DNA from: Lentibacter sp. XHP0401
GTDB lineage: Bacteria > Pseudomonadota > Alphaproteobacteria > Rhodobacterales > Rhodobacteraceae
DNA length: 64,000 nt
Direction: 5' to 3'
Assembly: GCF_025751535.1 (NCBI RefSeq)
Contig: NZ_JAOWLC010000002.1
Location: 62,001 to 126,000 of the forward strand
Numbering within the stretch: position 1 is the stretch's first letter; every line of letters starts with the position of its first letter. The notes under the pieces are model-generated. The model saw only the letters and a program-made list of their open reading frames with translations. It made no database searches and was not told where the DNA came from. Below, piece after piece: positions 1 through 6,789 of this stretch. The position numbers and the translations under genes were made by a program.

Positions 1-667
1 TCTGCGTGGTCCGGTTTTTGCTTGGCTTTGGCTTTTTCGGCTTCCTAGGGCGAGCTACCAATTTCGGGCGGGGCAGGGAGTTCAGGGTTTCCGACGGCCC
101 GTTTTCCGATCTCCGCGCTTCAGCCGCGATCTTTCCGACATGTAGCTTGCTCGCGCTCAGTTTCGGATCTTCCGCGTTCACCGCCAGAATGTGAATATGG
201 AGATGGGTCTCATCGAGATGCATCACAGCGGAGAACTTCACCCCCTTTGGCATCCGTTCGGTAAAATCCTTGAGCGCGGTTTTCATCCAGTCTTTTACCT
301 TTTGCTTCTCCTCCGGCGTTGCTTTGAGATAGTCCTCTGACCGCATCGGGTGCGAATGGATCTCGGTGTATAGGGTAGGGAAGTCAGATTTGAGGGCCCG
401 CGTGTAAGTCCGGCCGCTCGACAACGTGACGGTCTCCTTGATCCCCGCCCGTCGCTCGTCATGGAATTTGCGCAAGTCCGGAACTTTGATCGCTCCGAAC
501 TCCATAATTGGCTCCGGCTTTTGCGGGTCCGGGACATGGGTTGAGTATTCCGGGTCACGCGCGGCCTCGCCAAAAACCTGAACGGTATTGTTGAACTGAT
601 CCTTGGTTCCGGCCACCTTGGTCAGCTTGGGGGAGTAGGTCTGGATGTGGACAAACTGATAGGCCAT
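1..667 (-). CDS. Mobilization relaxase (MobV/Pre-like), C-terminus cut off by window edge
   Basis: Reading leftward from ATG at 665-667 gives 222 codons without a stop, so the gene continues beyond base 1. The visible protein begins MAYQFVHIQTYSPK and carries HLDETHLHIH at residues 150-159. This is the metal-binding His motif of DNA relaxases of the plasmid mobilization (Pre/Mob) type. Relaxases nick oriT on one strand and pilot it into a recipient. After the motif the chain becomes Pro/Lys-rich (residues 200-222), like a linker to a further domain. An oriT-like cluster of inverted repeats lies directly upstream and an integrase beyond it, so the gene belongs to a mobilizable element. The exact MOB class is uncertain because the catalytic Tyr region and C-terminus cannot be assigned. 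Confidence 0.75.
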   Translation of the reverse strand, partial: MAYQFVHIQTYSPKLTKVAGTKDQFNNTVQVFGEAARDPEYSTHVPDPQKPEPIMEFGAIKVPDLRKFHDERRAGIKETVTLSSGRTYTRALKSDFPTLYTEIHSHPMRSEDYLKATPEEKQKVKDWMKTALKDFTERMPKGVKFSAVMHLDETHLHIHILAVNAEDPKLSASKLHVGKIAAEARRSENGPSETLNSLPRPKLVARPRKPKKPKPSKNRTTQ

Positions 668-1088
668 GGCGCGAGTTCCTTGCGTGTCATGGTTATTCAT
701 TTGTATCTCTAGGATGGAAATCCCAAGCGAAAATCCGGGAAGCTTGTTAGATTAATGTGGATAACTAATAGATTGATAATCTTTGAGAAAAAGTATTTCG
801 CAAACACCGTGAAAAGCTACCCACAATGACAGACTGTAGGTAGCTCAAGCTACCTCATCTGCCCCTTACGCCGGGGAGGCGCTCCGTCGGACAGATAATA
901 TGCGCTGCGATATTATCTGTCCGACTGCGCGGCTGGCTACGCCAGCCTTGCAGGACCTCCGCCAGGGCGGAGGAAAAGCCTCACTGCGTTCGTCCCGCTT
1001 GCCGGATGAGTGATCCCCGGACAGTCTATTCCGGAAAGCCGGACGCTCCCGGAATGCGGTATGTGTCTCCCGGACTTCGGCCCGGACA
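668..1088. other. Gene-free region with clustered inverted repeats; oriT candidate
   Basis: No convincing reading frame exists here. The region holds four perfect inverted repeats in 136 bp: AGGTAGCT-ca-AGCTACCT (838-855), GTCGGACAGATAATA with its complement at 911-925 (886-925, 10-nt loop), GGCTGGC/GCCAGCC (931-947) and CCTCCGCC/GGCGGAGG (956-973). It lies between a relaxase gene reading away from it and the 3' end of the integrase gene. Origins of transfer usually lie beside the relaxase gene and contain such repeats. I could not recognise a nick-site consensus. Confidence 0.5.
886..925. repeat. 15-bp perfect inverted repeat, 10-nt loop
   Basis: Arm GTCGGACAGATAATA at 886-900 is matched exactly by its complement at 911-925, with loop TGCGCTGCGA. 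It has no T-run on either side and lies about 220 bp upstream of the relaxase start. It fits a relaxase or accessory-protein recognition site better than a terminator. Confidence 0.7.
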
Positions 1089-1101
1089 TCAGTAGTCCGG
1101 G
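1081..1101 (-). terminator. Hairpin spanning the integrase stop codon
   Basis: CCCGGAC (1081-1087) pairs with GTCCGGG (1095-1101), and the integrase stop codon (1089-1091) lies in the 7-nt loop. There is no T-run, so it may slow or stabilise the 3' end rather than terminate strongly. Confidence 0.4.
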
Positions 1102-2912
1102 TGCCGTGTGACCGGAAGCCGGGGCAGTTGCTCGATCGCCTCGAGCATTGCGGACAATGTGGAGCGCTCGGAATAACGCTCGCTTGTCACATCACCTCCG
1201 ACATGGCCGAGGACGTCTTTGCGGACCTGTTCCGGAACGTTTCCCATCCGGCCGAGCTGTGTCGTGACGTAGTGCCGGAAGCTATGAAACGACTTGCTCG
1301 CAGCCCTCTCACCCAGCTGCTGTTCGGTGATCAGCCGGAACTTGTAGTCGATCTTGTCGCCGATCTTTGCGTCACTCGAGCTGCGCAAATCGGGGAACAG
1401 CATATCGGAGCCAACCGCCGCCATCTGCTCGGCGTGCGCCACGAGGCCCAGCTCGATCAATTGCGGATGTAGCGGCAGATCGCGGGTTGAGGCGAGGGTC
1501 TTGAGGCCGCGGATTTGGTTCGGTTTGATCTTGAGCGTCGGGATCCCATCGGTGATTACGAGCTCGTCGGGCATCAGCCCTGCGATTTCACCGCGTCGCG
1601 CGCCCGAAAGCGCAGCGATGACGGGAAGCCAGTAGAGACCATCCTTCTTGATGAACTTGCCGGGCTTGTTCCAGGATTTACGCTCTCCGCTCCCTTGCCA
1701 AACCGGATGCTTGTGGATCGCCTGAACATCCTCTACCGAGTATGCCTCGCGCCCGTCGCGATCGCGCTTGCTTTTGCGCGGGCGCAGCGATGAGGCGTCG
1801 ATTACAGTGAGCGACTGGTAGCCCTCGCTTGCCCCCTTGTTGAACAGCTGGCCGAGGTAGTTGAGGTTGCGATTGATCGTCGTATCCGAGAGGCCGATCT
1901 GGTCGGCGGGCTTGCCCTCCGCTTCTTTGAGGATCTGCCTCAGGCTCTTGTCCTTGTCTTTGGCCGATTTGCGATAGCTTTTCGGCAGGACCCGGAGAAC
2001 GTCCACAAATTGTGCCAAATGGGTTTGGCGTAGATCGCGGATATCGGTGACGCCGGTCGCCTCGGAGAACAGATGGAACACTTTGCTCATCTGGCTGATC
2101 ATTTGCGCGCTAACCTTCTGGCGGGCCTTTAGTGAACTGAACCGCTCGACAAGCGCCGACCATGTGGGGTCGTAGGCTGCTACTGCTTCATCCGATGCAG
2201 TGGTTGACCCATTGGTAGGGGCGGGGGGCGGCATGGACGGCGAAGCAAGTTGCTCGGCCATCTGCATCGCGGTGTCGAAACTGCTGCTGCGGTTTTCGGC
2301 GGACTGCATATAGGCGGCGCCACGACCGGCAATGTAAAGCTGCCGTGCCGTGAGATATTCGGCGGCCTGGAACGTCTCGCGCCCCAGAACATCGCGCAAT
2401 TGATCCGCGATCACAACACCGGGACCCTCAGTGGGGCTGGCGTCGGCCAACTTTGATTGCCGCTCCAGATGACCGCGAAGGTGCTCGATGTGGCCATCAG
2501 AGCGACCTTCACGCCGGAAGTTTTCGGCCTCTTGATCCGTCAAGGGGTGCGCCTTGCTGCCGAGTTCGAAAACCATCTTGAGCGCAACACCAATTGCCCA
2601 GTCATGCGCGAGGTTATCCTCCACATCGGCGCGTCCTTGTGGCTCGGAGTGTAACACAGCGATCTTCTTCATCTCGCGGCGAATAATATGTTCTAAAAAT
2701 TTACGCGCATCTTCGCGCGATAGGCCCTGAACCGTCATGATCTCGAATACGTTGTTGCTCTCGGCGGTGACGATTGCACCCAGACGCCGCGCAATCAACG
2801 GGTCATTTGTGCGCAAGCTGACTTGCAAGATGGTGCCGCCCAGATGCGCGGGAAGGCGTCTGCGCCAAACATAGGTCGCGCCGCGCCGATAAAGGTTGGT
2901 TTGTAGTCCCAT
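1089..2912 (-). CDS. Tyrosine recombinase / integrase of a mobile element
   Basis: The 607-residue protein has the C-terminal catalytic signature of tyrosine site-specific recombinases: an Arg in SGARRGEIAGL, H-x-x-R in SFHSFRHYVTT (His543, Arg546), His in LGHVGG and the nucleophile Tyr580 in SERYSE. The N-terminal part (YRRGATYVWRRRLP) resembles the DNA-binding start of long Rhodobacterales integrases. The middle is a SAM-like core-binding region. It inserts and excises an element at an att site. The gene reads away from tRNA-Asn, whose 3' end lies 130 bp upstream, so the tRNA 3' end is the probable attachment site. A palindrome at 2964-2977 precedes the start and may be an operator. The protein appears full length. 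Confidence 0.92.
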   Translation of the reverse strand: MGLQTNLYRRGATYVWRRRLPAHLGGTILQVSLRTNDPLIARRLGAIVTAESNNVFEIMTVQGLSREDARKFLEHIIRREMKKIAVLHSEPQGRADVEDNLAHDWAIGVALKMVFELGSKAHPLTDQEAENFRREGRSDGHIEHLRGHLERQSKLADASPTEGPGVVIADQLRDVLGRETFQAAEYLTARQLYIAGRGAAYMQSAENRSSSFDTAMQMAEQLASPSMPPPAPTNGSTTASDEAVAAYDPTWSALVERFSSLKARQKVSAQMISQMSKVFHLFSEATGVTDIRDLRQTHLAQFVDVLRVLPKSYRKSAKDKDKSLRQILKEAEGKPADQIGLSDTTINRNLNYLGQLFNKGASEGYQSLTVIDASSLRPRKSKRDRDGREAYSVEDVQAIHKHPVWQGSGERKSWNKPGKFIKKDGLYWLPVIAALSGARRGEIAGLMPDELVITDGIPTLKIKPNQIRGLKTLASTRDLPLHPQLIELGLVAHAEQMAAVGSDMLFPDLRSSSDAKIGDKIDYKFRLITEQQLGERAASKSFHSFRHYVTTQLGRMGNVPEQVRKDVLGHVGGDVTSERYSERSTLSAMLEAIEQLPRLPVTRHPDY

Positions 2913-2963
2913 GGTAGCCTCTCAAAGAAGGCGGATGGGAGCTTCGTTTCGGGCGTTTTTAAT

Positions 2964-2977
2964 GTGATACGTATCAC
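2964..2977. promoter_or_regulatory. 14-bp perfect palindrome upstream of the integrase
   Basis: GTGATAC followed by GTATCAC is a perfect palindrome 52 bp upstream of the integrase start codon. The position suits an operator for a repressor of the integrase or an arm site used by the integrase. No cognate regulator is visible in this window. Confidence 0.5.
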
Positions 2978-2987
2978 ACTCACACGC

Positions 2988-3012
2988 AAAACACCCCCTG
3001 AAGGGTGTTTTT
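2988..3012. terminator. Bidirectional terminator-like hairpin between tRNA-Asn and integrase
   Basis: AAAACACCC (2988-2996) pairs with GGGTGTTTT (3003-3011) around a 6-nt loop, followed by T residues on the plus strand and by TTTT on the minus strand. It lies just 3' of tRNA-Asn and would end tRNA transcription before the integrase. Confidence 0.6.
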
Positions 3013-3041
3013 ACCAATACCATCAAACTGTTAGGTGGTTT

Positions 3042-3116
3042 TGGCTCCGGCGGTAGGGATCGAACCTACGACCAATTGATTAACAGTCAACTGCTCTACC
3101 GCTGAGCTACGCCGGA
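3042..3116 (-). tRNA. tRNA-Asn (GTT)
   Basis: The minus strand folds as a complete tRNA. The acceptor stem pairs TCCGGCG with CGCCGGA, the D arm is AGCTCAGCGGTAGAGC, the anticodon loop CTGTTAA sits on a GTTGA/TCAAT stem, the T arm contains GGTTCGATCC, and CCA is encoded (3042-3044). The anticodon GTT reads AAC/AAT. Its 3' end faces the integrase, consistent with use as an integration site that has been restored intact. Confidence 0.95.
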
Positions 3117-3192
3117 ATGTGAGGGCGATATAGCAACGCGCTTTGGGGGCGTCCAGCGGTTTTTGTGCTTTTAATGGCAAAAAGATATTTCG

Positions 3193-4104
3193 TCAGGTGA
3201 GGCGGAAGGTGGCGGATTTAGAGAGCTGCGGTGAGGCTTGCACGTGGGACTTCTGAACCAGATCGATCAGATGCGCGAAGACGTTGCGTTCGGCCGCGGG
3301 GAGAAGTTCTGCTGGTGTCTCGGCATATATCTGTGCAGTGAGTGCCGTGGCTGTGGCTGGGCCGTGCTGAAGCGCCATGAGAATCTGGGCTTCGCGGCTC
3401 TGTCTGTGAGTGATGAGCCAGTCGAGTCGCGCTGCGGGGTCTGCTATCGGTTCGCCATGGCCTGAGTGAAACACCCGCCAGTCTTGCGCTTGCAGGCGAG
3501 TGCAGGAGGCCATGAACTCGGTCAGATCCCCATCAGGAGGGCTGACAAGTGAACTGGCCCAACCCATGACAAGATCGCCACAGAAGAGCGCGTCGTTCCA
3601 TGCAAAGCAGAGGTGATTTCCAAAATGCCCGGGCGTGTGCAGCGCTGTAAGCGCCCAGCTTTCGCCCATCACAGTCTCGTTGTCTTGCAAGAGGATGTCG
3701 GGAGCGAAGTGGGGGTCGACACCTTCACCACCGCCGGAAAGTCCGCTTGCGGCGAGATCGGACATTACAGCGCTACGCCCGGCGAGGCTATCGCCAAATG
3801 CCAGCACGGGGGCGCCTGTGGCGTCCGAGAGCGGGGCTGCGAGCGGGGAGTGATCGACATGGGAGTGAGTGACAAAGATGTGGCTGATGCGCTCGTCAGG
3901 CCCGAGTGCGGAGAGGATTGCGTCCATATGCGCGGGGTCATTCGGGCCAGGATCAATCAACGCAAGATTGCCATGTCCGATGAGGTATGTGTTTGTGCCG
4001 CGGTAAGTCATGGGGGAAGGGTTGTTCGCCACGATGCGCCGCAAATCGGGTTCAAGCGTTTCGGCTTGGCCTGTAGGCGGATTAAAACGCTCCAGATCGT
4101 TCAT
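3193..4104 (-). CDS. MBL-fold metallohydrolase
   Basis: The 303-residue protein has the metallo-beta-lactamase-fold zinc motif THSHVDH at residues 79-85, a later HTPGH histidine, and CGDLVMG supplying the bridging Asp. The C-terminal 80 residues look like the winged-helix extension of the LACTB2-like subgroup. Such enzymes are hydrolases, often nucleases or thioesterases, and the substrate here cannot be told from sequence. No signal peptide is present, so it is cytoplasmic. The start ATG (4102-4104) lies 39 bp from the divergent kinase gene, and the two may share a promoter region. Confidence 0.85.
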   Translation of the reverse strand: MNDLERFNPPTGQAETLEPDLRRIVANNPSPMTYRGTNTYLIGHGNLALIDPGPNDPAHMDAILSALGPDERISHIFVTHSHVDHSPLAAPLSDATGAPVLAFGDSLAGRSAVMSDLAASGLSGGGEGVDPHFAPDILLQDNETVMGESWALTALHTPGHFGNHLCFAWNDALFCGDLVMGWASSLVSPPDGDLTEFMASCTRLQAQDWRVFHSGHGEPIADPAARLDWLITHRQSREAQILMALQHGPATATALTAQIYAETPAELLPAAERNVFAHLIDLVQKSHVQASPQLSKSATFRLT

Positions 4105-4143
4105 GGCACTTCCTTCTTGGTATCTACAACGCTAGGTTTAGGC

Positions 4144-5433
4144 ATGTTTTTCGGATGGCTCAAACAGTATATGCCGCGTTCGCTCTACGGGCGGGCGGCG
4201 CTTATTCTGATAGTGCCGATCATCGGCTTGCAGCTTGTTGTTTCGATTATTTTTATTCAGCGGCATTTCGAGGATGTGACAACCCAGATGACCCGTTCGA
4301 TGGCGCTTGAGTTGCGATTGGTGTTAAGTGAATACGAGCAAGACGGTGTCAGTGCTTCGGCCACGCCTTTGGAAATCGAGCTTGCGGCAGGCGAACTCAT
4401 TGAAGAGCGTCAGCGTTGGTATGATTTTTCCGGCTTTGTTGTGCGGCGCGAATTGCTCGAAGCGCTGGAAACAGTTGCTGCCGTAGACATGCCTGACGGT
4501 CGCACTTTGCGTGTCGGGATTGCTACAGAGCGGGGCCCTGTTGTGCTGAGCTTCAACAGACTGCGCGTGTCGGCCTCAAATCCGCACCAGCTTTTGGTCT
4601 ATATGCTGCTGGGTGGCATTCTTATGACTATGATTGCCTATATTTATCTGCGCAATCAGCTACGTCCGATCAAGCGTCTGGCACGGGCAGCCGCGGCTTT
4701 CGGGCGTGGACAGGTGATCGAATATCGACCGTCCGGGGCTGTCGAAGTGCGTGCGGCAGGCCATGCCTTTCTGGATATGAGAAACCGCATCGAGCGCCAG
4801 ATCGAGCAGCGCACGCTGATGCTTTCGGGAGTGAGCCATGATTTGAGAACTCCGCTTACACGGATGAAGCTGGGGCTTGCGCTTTTGGAGGATGAAGACC
4901 GCGAGCCGCTGGAGCGCGATGTGACGGAGATGCAGCGTTTGGTGGATGAATTTCTTTCGTTTGCCAAGGGGGCGGCTGAAGGCGAGGCCGAGTCGACCGA
5001 CCCGTTTGTCTTTATTCGCGAAATTGTGGAGGATTGCGCGCGTGCAGGGCAAGATGTGAGCCTTGGCAAGATGGACGGCGAGGGTGACGGAACCGTCAAC
5101 CTCAGGCGCATCGGGATTCGGCGGGCCGTTGAGAACCTTGTTGGCAATGCTGTGCGTTACGGCAACAGGGCTGTTGTTTCGGTGGCTTTGACAGAACGTG
5201 CATTGCGTATTCGCGTAGAAGATGACGGGCCGGGGATTGCGGCACGTGATCGTGAGGAGGCGCTGCGGCCCTTTGCGCGTCTGGATGCCGCGCGTAACCA
5301 GAACAAAGGTTCAGGCGTAGGCCTCGGTTTGTCGATTGCAATGGATGTGGCGCGCGCGCATGGCGGCATGCTGCGGCTGGGAGAAAGCACCGAGCTTGGT
5401 GGTTTACGCGCTGATATCGTGATTGGACGTTGA
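4144..5433 (+). CDS. EnvZ-like sensor histidine kinase
   Basis: The 429-residue protein starts at ATG 4144. The open frame extends further upstream, but that part is antisense to the MBL gene. Order of parts: membrane helix about residues 17-38, periplasmic loop, second helix about 150-175, HAMP linker (LRNQLRPIKRL), H-box LSGVSHDLRTPLTRMK with phosphoacceptor His232, then an ATPase domain with N box (NLVGNAVRYG), DDGPGIA and GVGLGLSIA. It autophosphorylates in response to an envelope signal and passes phosphate to an OmpR-type regulator. No response-regulator gene lies beside it, so the partner must be elsewhere. Family assignment is firm; the signal is unknown. Confidence 0.9.
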   Translation: MFFGWLKQYMPRSLYGRAALILIVPIIGLQLVVSIIFIQRHFEDVTTQMTRSMALELRLVLSEYEQDGVSASATPLEIELAAGELIEERQRWYDFSGFVVRRELLEALETVAAVDMPDGRTLRVGIATERGPVVLSFNRLRVSASNPHQLLVYMLLGGILMTMIAYIYLRNQLRPIKRLARAAAAFGRGQVIEYRPSGAVEVRAAGHAFLDMRNRIERQIEQRTLMLSGVSHDLRTPLTRMKLGLALLEDEDREPLERDVTEMQRLVDEFLSFAKGAAEGEAESTDPFVFIREIVEDCARAGQDVSLGKMDGEGDGTVNLRRIGIRRAVENLVGNAVRYGNRAVVSVALTERALRIRVEDDGPGIAARDREEALRPFARLDAARNQNKGSGVGLGLSIAMDVARAHGGMLRLGESTELGGLRADIVIGR

Positions 5434-5441
5434 AGGGAAAC

Positions 5442-5515
5442 TGGAGCGGGTAGCGGGAATCGAACCCGCGCGTTCAGCTTGGGAAGCTGACAGGCTACCA
5501 TTACATCATACCCGC
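5442..5515 (-). tRNA. tRNA-Gly (CCC)
   Basis: The minus strand gives a full cloverleaf: acceptor GCGGGTA/TACCCGC, anticodon loop TTCCCAA on a TCAGC/GCTGA stem, T arm with GGTTCGATTCC, and encoded CCA. The anticodon CCC reads GGG. It sits 8 bp beyond the stop of the histidine kinase gene, on the opposite strand. Confidence 0.95.
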
Positions 5516-5550
5516 CTGAAGCGCTGAGATAGACCGCGCTTGTGCAGTGG

Positions 5551-6723
5551 TCAAGCGATATGCGCGGCCTCTGCGCGGGCCATAGCGTAGAAGGCGAGCG
5601 CTTGGGTTAGCATGAGGCCCAATCCTCCGAGAGACAGCTGGCCAAGGCCCGAGCCGGCAAGTTGATCAGCTAGAAGTGCTGTTGTGAGGCCATATCCTCC
5701 CGCTAGGAGGGCTGATGCACCAAGAACCATGCGTGCAGGCTTTCCAAGCCCCTGAATGGCAGGAAGGGCCAGCGCCAGTGCGGGGGCAAGCACACACATG
5801 TCATAGTCATAGGCATAGGGGCTGAGGGTTGCGCCTGAGAGAATAGCAAGGCTGATTACATGTGCCAAGCGCCAGTCTTTGAGACAGCCCCATGTTAGCA
5901 CACCGAAACTTATGAGAAGCCAGACCACATGAACGGCCATGGCGGAGGCATTGGCGAAGCCGAAAGAGGCCATGAGTGTGAAGGGGGTGATCATGCGGCT
6001 GAATTTGTATTCGCCCGCTTGCAAAAGCTCTCCCGAAGTTTTCACGCCGCCCAGAAAGGCGGGCCATATGTCCGGGCCATAGAGCAGGGTCGCGAGGGCA
6101 AGCAGCGCGAGGAGTGTGACGCAAGCCACGGCAACCATACGCCAACCGCCACGCAGGAGGGCTGCAAGGCCAAGGCTTAAACCAAGGTGCGGTTTATATG
6201 TGAGTAACCCCAGAACAAGCCCTGCGATCCGTGAGCGTTGCGCCAATGCCAGGCCTGCAAACAGCGCCATGAGCCCTGCTGTGAGAAAGCCGTTCTGGCC
6301 CGTGAGCAAGTTGATCGCCATTGCGGGCATTGTTAGGGATAGCGCCCAAACCGCAGCGTCTGATCCGAAACGAAAGAGGCCCCAGATGAAGAAGGCCAGC
6401 GACAGGGTCGTAAAGACGAAATACCCGAGGCCAACACCCAGAGGTGCTAGAACTTGCAAGGCAAGGTTGAAGTGGGGTGGATAGGTCCATGTCATGAAGA
6501 CCGAACTGCCCGTGCGTTCAAGCTGGTAGGCTTTGAAAGCGGGGGCATCATAGGCCTCGGCCACGCGGCCCAGATTGGCGAGCTCTCCGACCTGATGAAA
6601 AATCATATAGTCGGCTGAAACCGCATCGACCCCGAAAAGCTCGGGCGCGCCAATCCGTAGGGCGGTAAGGCAAATGAGAGCCACCAGAAGGCCAAGTATC
6701 AAGAAAAGACTGCGCTTAGACAT
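5551..6723 (-). CDS. GT87-type (DUF2029) membrane glycosyltransferase
   Basis: The 390-residue protein is almost entirely hydrophobic, with about ten predicted membrane helices and an N-terminal signal anchor (MSKRSLFLILGLLVALICL). A loop after helix 1 carries the acidic and YPPHF-containing segment (VDAVSADYMIFHQVG, TWTYPPHFNL) seen in family 87 glycosyltransferases. These enzymes transfer a sugar from a polyprenyl-phosphate donor on the outer face of the inner membrane. Donor and acceptor cannot be inferred. It stands alone between tRNA-Gly and the RACo-like gene and reads in the same direction as the latter, 66 bp downstream of it. Confidence 0.75.
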   Translation of the reverse strand: MSKRSLFLILGLLVALICLTALRIGAPELFGVDAVSADYMIFHQVGELANLGRVAEAYDAPAFKAYQLERTGSSVFMTWTYPPHFNLALQVLAPLGVGLGYFVFTTLSLAFFIWGLFRFGSDAAVWALSLTMPAMAINLLTGQNGFLTAGLMALFAGLALAQRSRIAGLVLGLLTYKPHLGLSLGLAALLRGGWRMVAVACVTLLALLALATLLYGPDIWPAFLGGVKTSGELLQAGEYKFSRMITPFTLMASFGFANASAMAVHVVWLLISFGVLTWGCLKDWRLAHVISLAILSGATLSPYAYDYDMCVLAPALALALPAIQGLGKPARMVLGASALLAGGYGLTTALLADQLAGSGLGQLSLGGLGLMLTQALAFYAMARAEAAHIA

Positions 6724-6789
6724 GACCGCCTCTATGTTGTGTTATCGGAGCGACCCTAGCGAAGCCTGTATAGGCGTGCAAACACCACT

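Noticed and set aside
3613-4143. Upstream in-frame extension of the histidine kinase gene
   Set aside because: The extension is antisense to the MBL-fold gene and its translation lacks domain character; ATG 4144 is followed directly by a normal kinase N-terminus.
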